Origin: Bacillota bacterium
GTDB lineage: Bacteria; Bacillota_G; Limnochordia; DTU010
Length of the DNA: 11,706 nt
Assembly (NCBI GenBank): GCA_012799255.1
Contig: JAAZLQ010000395.1
Coordinates: 1 to 11,706, forward strand
Reading direction: 5' to 3'
Both the position numbers and the translations under genes were made by a program. This document shows, one piece after another, positions 7,816 through 11,706 of this stretch; within the stretch, counting starts at the first letter, position 1; every line of letters begins with the position of its first letter. Below the pieces are notes generated by a model. The model was given only the letters and a program-made list of their open reading frames with translations. It was not told where the DNA came from and searched no databases.

Positions 7816-9192
7816 CTATACCGTGCTTTCAGCACGCAACTCAAGCATTTCTCGATTTGTGTTCATAAAACGGAGATACCAGATACATAAAACAAGTCCC
7901 TTTAAGATGCTAGAAATACTTATGGCCCACCATACTCCATCGAGGCCCAAGGCGGTAGCCGAGAGTAAAAGTGCCGCGGGAATTCGTAAAAGGTTTAGGG
8001 ATATGCCCACGATGGAAGGGGGGGCGGTTCTACCCAAACCGATGAAAGCTCCCGCTGTAAGAATCTCCACAGATTGGAAAAGTTGGCAGCCGGCAATAAT
8101 CCGTAAGTATGAGGAGCCCATTAAAATGACCTCTTCTTCCGCAATAAAGATGGAAAACAAGGTAGGGGCACCAAAAAACAACACCGCAGTGGCCACCAGT
8201 CCGATTACTCCCACGATCCTCAGTCCCACAAAGTAACCTTGGTACACCCGTTGCCCCTTTTTCGCCCCATAGTTTTGACCAGCAAAGGCACTCATGGCTG
8301 ACTGGAAACCGCCCGCGGTCATCCAAGAGATCGTCTCGATTTGGGAACCGACGCGCTGCACCGCAATTGCTAGAGGCCCCCAAGCGGAAATAATCCGGGC
8401 AATGAGCATGGAAATCAGGGTAAAGAAGGCACTTTGCAGCGACATGGGCAACCCCATTTTGACCATGCTCTTAAGGTAGCCGAAATCAGGTTTGGCAAAA
8501 AGCTTCAAACCTGCAAAGAGCTCCGGTCTTTTTCGTGCTTCTAAGATAAAAACAGAAGTGGCAACCACTTGGGCTATCACTGTGGCAATGGCGGCACCAG
8601 TTACCTCTAAGCGGGGAAAGGGACCCAGACCATAAATCAAGATCGGATCCAAAATTATATTGACTACCAGACCTAGGGTATTGATCCGAAAGGGGGTGGT
8701 ACTATCTCCGGCACCGTTAAAGATGCCCGTAAAAACAGGGTTTATGGAGAAAAACACCATACCTAAAGCGATAATTGCCAAGTAGGTGCTGGCCATGCCT
8801 TCAATTTCTGGACCCAAACGGTAAAAACTTAAAAGTGGCCTGCGAAAAACGATTAACGCGGCAGCGTAAAGGAGACTTAACACCACAATCAACTGAATGC
8901 TATGGCCAATTGCTCTAGTTGATCCTTTTTGATCTTGCCTACCGGTGGATTGGGCTACACCTACTTCTGCCCCAATGCGTGGGATGATGATCAGCGCATT
9001 GGCTAACCAGGTAAAAAAGCCAACCGTGCCTACTGCTGCTACCGCCCCTGATCCGAGGCGTCCAACCCAGATCATATCAATAAAACCATAGGCCATCTGT
9101 ACAAACGAGGTACCAATAATAGGCATTGCTAGCCTTGTTAACGCTTTGAGGATACTGCCATCTGTTAAGGGAATGGTTCGGTCTTTAATCAT
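7816..9192 (-). CDS. MATE family multidrug/toxin efflux transporter
   Basis: A 458-residue polytopic membrane protein of usual MATE length, with about 12 predicted hydrophobic segments in two similar halves. Family motifs include LTRLAMPIIGTSFVQMAYGFIDMIWVGRLG at the N-terminus, NPVFTGIFNGAGDSTTPFRINTLGLVVNIILDPILIYG in the first half, and MTAGGFQSAMSAFAGQNYGAKK opening the second half. MATE proteins export cationic drugs or metabolites using Na+ or H+ gradients; the substrate cannot be read here. Start ATG has GAGG eight bases upstream, and the next residues (DRTIPLTDGSILK) match usual MATE N-termini. First gene of the long operon, preceded by a short leader and candidate promoter, and 12 nt upstream of the gamma-glutamyltransferase gene. 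Confidence 0.95.
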   Translation of the reverse strand: MIKDRTIPLTDGSILKALTRLAMPIIGTSFVQMAYGFIDMIWVGRLGSGAVAAVGTVGFFTWLANALIIIPRIGAEVGVAQSTGRQDQKGSTRAIGHSIQLIVVLSLLYAAALIVFRRPLLSFYRLGPEIEGMASTYLAIIALGMVFFSINPVFTGIFNGAGDSTTPFRINTLGLVVNIILDPILIYGLGPFPRLEVTGAAIATVIAQVVATSVFILEARKRPELFAGLKLFAKPDFGYLKSMVKMGLPMSLQSAFFTLISMLIARIISAWGPLAIAVQRVGSQIETISWMTAGGFQSAMSAFAGQNYGAKKGQRVYQGYFVGLRIVGVIGLVATAVLFFGAPTLFSIFIAEEEVILMGSSYLRIIAGCQLFQSVEILTAGAFIGLGRTAPPSIVGISLNLLRIPAALLLSATALGLDGVWWAISISSILKGLVLCIWYLRFMNTNREMLELRAESTV

Positions 9193-9285
9193 CCAACGTT
9201 CCTCGCTCTAAGAGATTTCTCCATGCTCTCCACTACTTCTCCGCAGCTACTTACTATCCTTCATCTGCCCTTCGGGCCTTAGATC

Positions 9286-9312
9286 ATTATAGTAAAAAAG
9301 CCGGGAGGTCAT
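9286..9312 (-). promoter_or_regulatory. Candidate promoter of the MATE-selenium operon
   Basis: The minus strand carries a perfect TATAAT (9291-9286). The best -35 candidate, ATGACC (9312-9307), matches TTGACA at four of six positions but has a short 15-nt spacer, so the call rests mainly on the -10. It overlaps the preceding gene's terminator and lies about 95 nt upstream of the MATE ATG. No other promoter-like sequence stands out in the gap. Confidence 0.4.
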
Positions 9313-9322
9313 CCCTCCCAGC
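9294..9322 (-). terminator. Intrinsic terminator of the lipoprotein gene
   Basis: On the minus strand GCTGGGAGG, loop GATGA, CCTCCCGGC forms a 9-bp GC-rich stem (one U-G pair) followed by TTTTTT. It lies 16 nt past the lipoprotein stop and separates that gene from the MATE operon. Confidence 0.9.
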
Positions 9323-9337
9323 CCAATTCTGACTTAC

Positions 9338-10009
9338 TTATTGTCCAAAAACTCCAATTAAGACCATCCATTCTTCATAGGCGTGGTCTCGCAAAACATC
9401 ACTTAGCCTAATCTCTATGATGTCTCGCCTTGCCATTTCAAAGATTTCCTCGTAGGCTAAAGGTACATTGTTAGCATAAACCCCTTGGAGCAAAACATTG
9501 ATTGATTCTCGCAGGTCATTGACCAGTCTGACTGTAAAACTAAAGTCCTCAATGCCAACGGAAAACCACAACTCTTCCTCCAAGGCGCTAAACATCTCAT
9601 CTAGTTTATAACTATTGAGAGCAAGCCCAAAGCCATAGTCTCCATCTTCTAAGTCCATAACCACAATTCCGATGCTATCCTCTTCTGACCAGAGCGCCTC
9701 GTGATTATCCAAGAGCACAATGGGTACTTTTACATCCACTGTTATATAGGTGGAGAACTCTTGACTAGTTGTCCTAAAGTTTCCTGCATCCCGGAAGTTT
9801 TGGGCAATGAGGCTCATTAGCTGCTCATTATACTCTTCACCAGGTGATTCTAGGGTTATAGTTGCAGTAGTAAACAAGGACTCTTCTTCACCTGATACAA
9901 CGTCTAAAATATCTTGTACATACAAATCGGTGACAATCTCCCCTCCACAGCCCGTTAATAATAACGCAACTAGGAGCAAGGCAACGCCAGTCAGTTTTTT
10001 GGCAAACAT
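9338..10009 (-). CDS. Predicted lipoprotein of unknown function
   Basis: A 223-residue secreted protein. The N-terminus MFAKKLTGVALLLVALLLTGCGG is a lipoprotein signal peptide with the lipobox LLTG and acceptor Cys21, so the mature protein should be lipid-anchored outside the membrane. The rest is acidic with alternating beta-like and helical stretches and no catalytic motif that I recognise. The opening of the mature part (TDLYVQDILDVVSGEE, then TATITLESPGEEYNEQ) recalls small bacterial lipoproteins of the DUF7424 type, but this is a weak impression. AAGGGGG lies eight bases before the ATG. It stands alone between terminator-like structures, so it is probably its own transcription unit. Function unknown. 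Confidence 0.85.
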   Translation of the reverse strand: MFAKKLTGVALLLVALLLTGCGGEIVTDLYVQDILDVVSGEEESLFTTATITLESPGEEYNEQLMSLIAQNFRDAGNFRTTSQEFSTYITVDVKVPIVLLDNHEALWSEEDSIGIVVMDLEDGDYGFGLALNSYKLDEMFSALEEELWFSVGIEDFSFTVRLVNDLRESINVLLQGVYANNVPLAYEEIFEMARRDIIEIRLSDVLRDHAYEEWMVLIGVFGQ

Positions 10010-10037
10010 GGTAGAGCCCCCTTAGCTTGTAATCTAT

Positions 10038-10077
10038 GGAAAATTCGCCAAGGCAGACTGTATTCCTGCCACGGCAA
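10038..10077 (-). terminator. Possible weak terminator after the CPBP protease gene
   Basis: On the minus strand an imperfect hairpin pairs TTGCCGTGGCAG (10077-10066) with CTGCCTTGGCGAA (10056-10044) around a 9-nt loop, then TTTTCC. The stem has an internal mismatch and a bulge and the T run is only four, so efficiency is doubtful. Confidence 0.4.
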
Positions 10078-10093
10078 ATCTACACCACAGTTC

Positions 10094-10858
10094 TTAGTGC
10101 ATGAACGCTGTGGCAACTATTGTAAAGCCAACCATTAGTACATTGCCGAAGCTGTGCATGATCATGGGATAAATTACGCTACCACTCTTTTTGAAACAAT
10201 CACCGTAGAAGAGACCTAGCACAATAGAAAAGATAACTTGAGGTGTGGTAAACGAGATACTAAGGGGAGCAAGGGAAAAGCTAACATGCGCCAAGCCAAA
10301 GATTACAGCGGCAATAAGATTGGCTAGACTGACTTTACCTTGGAAAATCCGTTTCTTTGTAACAAGCCCTAACATGGTAAGGGCAAATGCTCGGAAGATT
10401 AGTTCTTCAGACGGCCCAGACATGAAAAGTTGAAAACTAAGATAGCCAACAATGTTCCTAGGCTCCATGGGATAGATAAACGGTGACAAGGAGTTTGTCA
10501 AAATACCGACTCCAAAAATAACAACTACATACAAGCTGAAAACGAGTGCGAACATCAGGACACATCTTAGACCAATTTTCCTGTTTCCCCATCCTAAGCC
10601 AAAGTCCAGATCCGTAAACTTGTTTATTACCATGATGCCAATGAGAAAAATACCCGCTTGAACCAGATGATGCACAAACAACCATGCAAAGGCACCATCA
10701 GGGTCTATCGTTCCATAATCAAAGGAGTCAGCAATGATTCCTGCTAGCTTAGGCACTCCAAGCAGGATCAAAGTTAGAAAGAGCACCCAACAACAAGACT
10801 TGAATAACCTGGCCATTTTTGGACTAAACCTTCCTTTCGGACATTCGCTTATTGCCAT
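10094..10858 (-). CDS. CPBP family intramembrane glutamic endopeptidase
   Basis: A 254-residue membrane protein of the CPBP (Abi/CAAX-protease-like, Rce1-related) family. Conserved catalytic motifs are present: SGPSEELIFRAFAL with Glu151, Glu152 and Arg156; FGLAHVSF with His191; and MIMHSFGN with His235. Around them lie roughly six to eight hydrophobic segments. Family members act in bacteriocin self-immunity or membrane-protein processing, but the substrate here is unknown. The ATG at 10858 overlaps the end of the S41-remnant ORF by 10 nt, with only a distant GGAG. A second ATG at 10816 has a strong AAAGGAAGG about 12 nt upstream and gives a more usual N-terminus, so the start is uncertain by 14 codons. 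Confidence 0.92.
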   Translation of the reverse strand: MAISECPKGRFSPKMARLFKSCCWVLFLTLILLGVPKLAGIIADSFDYGTIDPDGAFAWLFVHHLVQAGIFLIGIMVINKFTDLDFGLGWGNRKIGLRCVLMFALVFSLYVVVIFGVGILTNSLSPFIYPMEPRNIVGYLSFQLFMSGPSEELIFRAFALTMLGLVTKKRIFQGKVSLANLIAAVIFGLAHVSFSLAPLSISFTTPQVIFSIVLGLFYGDCFKKSGSVIYPMIMHSFGNVLMVGFTIVATAFMH

Positions 10859-11127
10859 TCAAATAACCACTCCATCTGGGGTCTCTGTTCCCGGACGTCT
10901 TGAACCGTGGTGGGGACATAAAGATCTGGATACAACGCATCACTTGGATCCCGTTTTGGATCTGGTCTCACCCAGCTTTTATGTGAGATAATCATAGGAA
11001 ACTGACTATTGGGTAAGGTAAATCCCAGGATATCACCGTAGCTCGTAGGTGCGTTACCTGTCGGTTCGCCCAGGACTTGTCCCAAGTGGTTGTCCTGGAA
11101 GATCAACGCAACCTTGTATCTCTCCAT
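10849..11127 (-). CDS. C-terminal remnant of an S41-family peptidase (truncated)
   Basis: A 92-residue ORF matching the C-terminal end of S41 (C-terminal-processing-like) peptidases: FQDNHLGQVLGEPTGNAPTSYGD, LPNSQFPMIISHKSWVRPDP, and DALYPDLYVPTTVQDV. The catalytic Ser/Lys region and everything N-terminal to it are absent. An in-frame TGA lies nine bases before the ATG, so no longer frame exists, and the GNAT gene occupies the place of the missing part. The ORF keeps an AGGTGA site six bases before its ATG and overlaps the CPBP start, so it may still be translated. It cannot be an active protease alone; it is either decaying or kept to couple translation to the CPBP gene. Confidence 0.8.
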   Translation of the reverse strand: MERYKVALIFQDNHLGQVLGEPTGNAPTSYGDILGFTLPNSQFPMIISHKSWVRPDPKRDPSDALYPDLYVPTTVQDVREQRPQMEWLFEWQ

Positions 11128-11137
11128 TTCTGTTCAC

Positions 11138-11668
11138 CTAACCCTTCGTGCGTTGCGTTGCGGAGGGAGATTCGAATACAAATACATCACCCAGTGAACC
11201 ATCGTCATAATCTGCTTGTGGATGCCCCTCAGTGTACTGGTATTTACCTCCGGTATACTCATGGATTACTTTGTTCCAAAAATGGACAGAGCCCATATTC
11301 TTAGGATGACGCTTTAGTTGCCAGGTCCCGGGGAACATGTCAAAAACCTGGAACGCGGCGTGTCTTCCGACGCCAAGGCCACGATACTTGTACATCACGA
11401 AGAACTCTGCAACCGTGTGATCCGTTTCTTCGTCGACTTCGCGATAGGTGTTAACCATCACAAATCCCGCTAGTTTCTGATCAACCTTGATAAAAAACGC
11501 CCAGCGCCCCTCTTCTGTCCAGTAATAATCAAGATAATCATAACCATACAGACCCAGATGATTGACATCTCTTTTGTCGTATTGGGAAAACTCGTAATCA
11601 TACTTTTCCAAGAGATTACGGAGGATCTCCTTCTCGCTTACATCAACTGGAACAAGTTCAATCTTCAT
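11138..11668 (-). CDS. GNAT family N-acetyltransferase
   Basis: A 176-residue GCN5-related N-acetyltransferase. The acetyl-CoA-binding motif is visible as EFFVMYKYRGLGVGRHAAFQVFDMFPGTWQL (about 88-118, with the R-G-L-G-V-G loop), followed by HPKNMGSVHFWNKVI, the usual motif B helix. The preceding FFIKVDQKLAGFVMV strand and an aromatic-rich N-terminal helix region fit the fold. The C-terminal tail is polar. GGGAGG lies eight bases before the ATG. The stop is 10 nt from the S41-remnant ORF, so the three genes are probably co-transcribed; the promoter lies beyond the window. The acceptor substrate is unknown. Confidence 0.9.
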   Translation of the reverse strand: MKIELVPVDVSEKEILRNLLEKYDYEFSQYDKRDVNHLGLYGYDYLDYYWTEEGRWAFFIKVDQKLAGFVMVNTYREVDEETDHTVAEFFVMYKYRGLGVGRHAAFQVFDMFPGTWQLKRHPKNMGSVHFWNKVIHEYTGGKYQYTEGHPQADYDDGSLGDVFVFESPSATQRTKG

Positions 11669-11706
11669 TCTTTTTGCCTCCCTTTTTTGCCACCAAGATT
11701 CGGGTC

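Noticed and set aside
8030..8383. A 117-codon open frame on the minus strand inside the MATE gene, and similar long open frames antisense to leuS and GGT.
   Set aside because: They overlap well-conserved coding sequence in another frame, have no family motifs, and their translations look like shadow compositions.
7042..8650. Repeated GATCGGATCC at 7042 and 8641.
   Set aside because: Two 10-mers inside unrelated coding regions with no flanking similarity; compatible with chance.

Overview
This window looks like chromosomal DNA of a Gram-positive-type anaerobe in the Bacillota, probably Clostridia-like or a related uncultured lineage. The evidence is strong purine-rich ribosome-binding sites, tightly packed genes, a lipoprotein-type signal peptide, and a selenium gene set (class V aminotransferase, DUF3343, selD, yedF) typical of Clostridia. 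The species cannot be named from the sequence. Nothing looks like a phage, insertion sequence, CRISPR array, rRNA or tRNA.

Layout. Positions 2-850 (+) hold the C-terminal third of leucyl-tRNA synthetase. It converges on a long minus-strand block, and the two are separated by a perfect 28-bp palindrome that can terminate transcription both ways. Reading the minus strand from the right, three blocks follow. (1) 11668-10094 holds a GNAT acetyltransferase, a small ORF that is the C-terminal remnant of an S41 peptidase, and a CPBP intramembrane protease, coupled by a short gap and a 10-nt overlap. (2) 10009-9338 is a lone predicted lipoprotein ending in a clear intrinsic terminator. (3) 9192-861 is a probable nine-gene operon with no visible internal terminator: MATE transporter, gamma-glutamyltransferase, cysteine desulfurase-like enzyme, DUF3343 protein, selD, yedF, sugar-phosphate-isomerase-like TIM barrel, AAC(3)-type acetyltransferase and HD phosphohydrolase.

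The central point is selenium. The selD reading frame starts at 4742, not at the GTG near 4649 where a stop-to-stop search would begin it. It contains an in-frame TGA (4706-4704) exactly where the catalytic Cys/Sec of selenophosphate synthetase belongs. A stem-loop with the geometry of a bacterial SECIS element follows 17 nt later. The enzyme that makes the selenium donor therefore appears to be a selenoprotein itself. The genes around it (desulfurase-like PLP enzyme with catalytic Cys, DUF3343 with a conserved Cys, YedF with CPxP and CxxC motifs) form a plausible route that mobilises selenium, carries it, and passes it to SelD.

The less expected part is what the selenium genes are joined to. 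A gamma-glutamyltransferase and a MATE exporter lie upstream. Three small-molecule enzymes lie downstream with gaps of 3-19 nt. Whether these share a pathway or only a transcript cannot be decided from the sequence.
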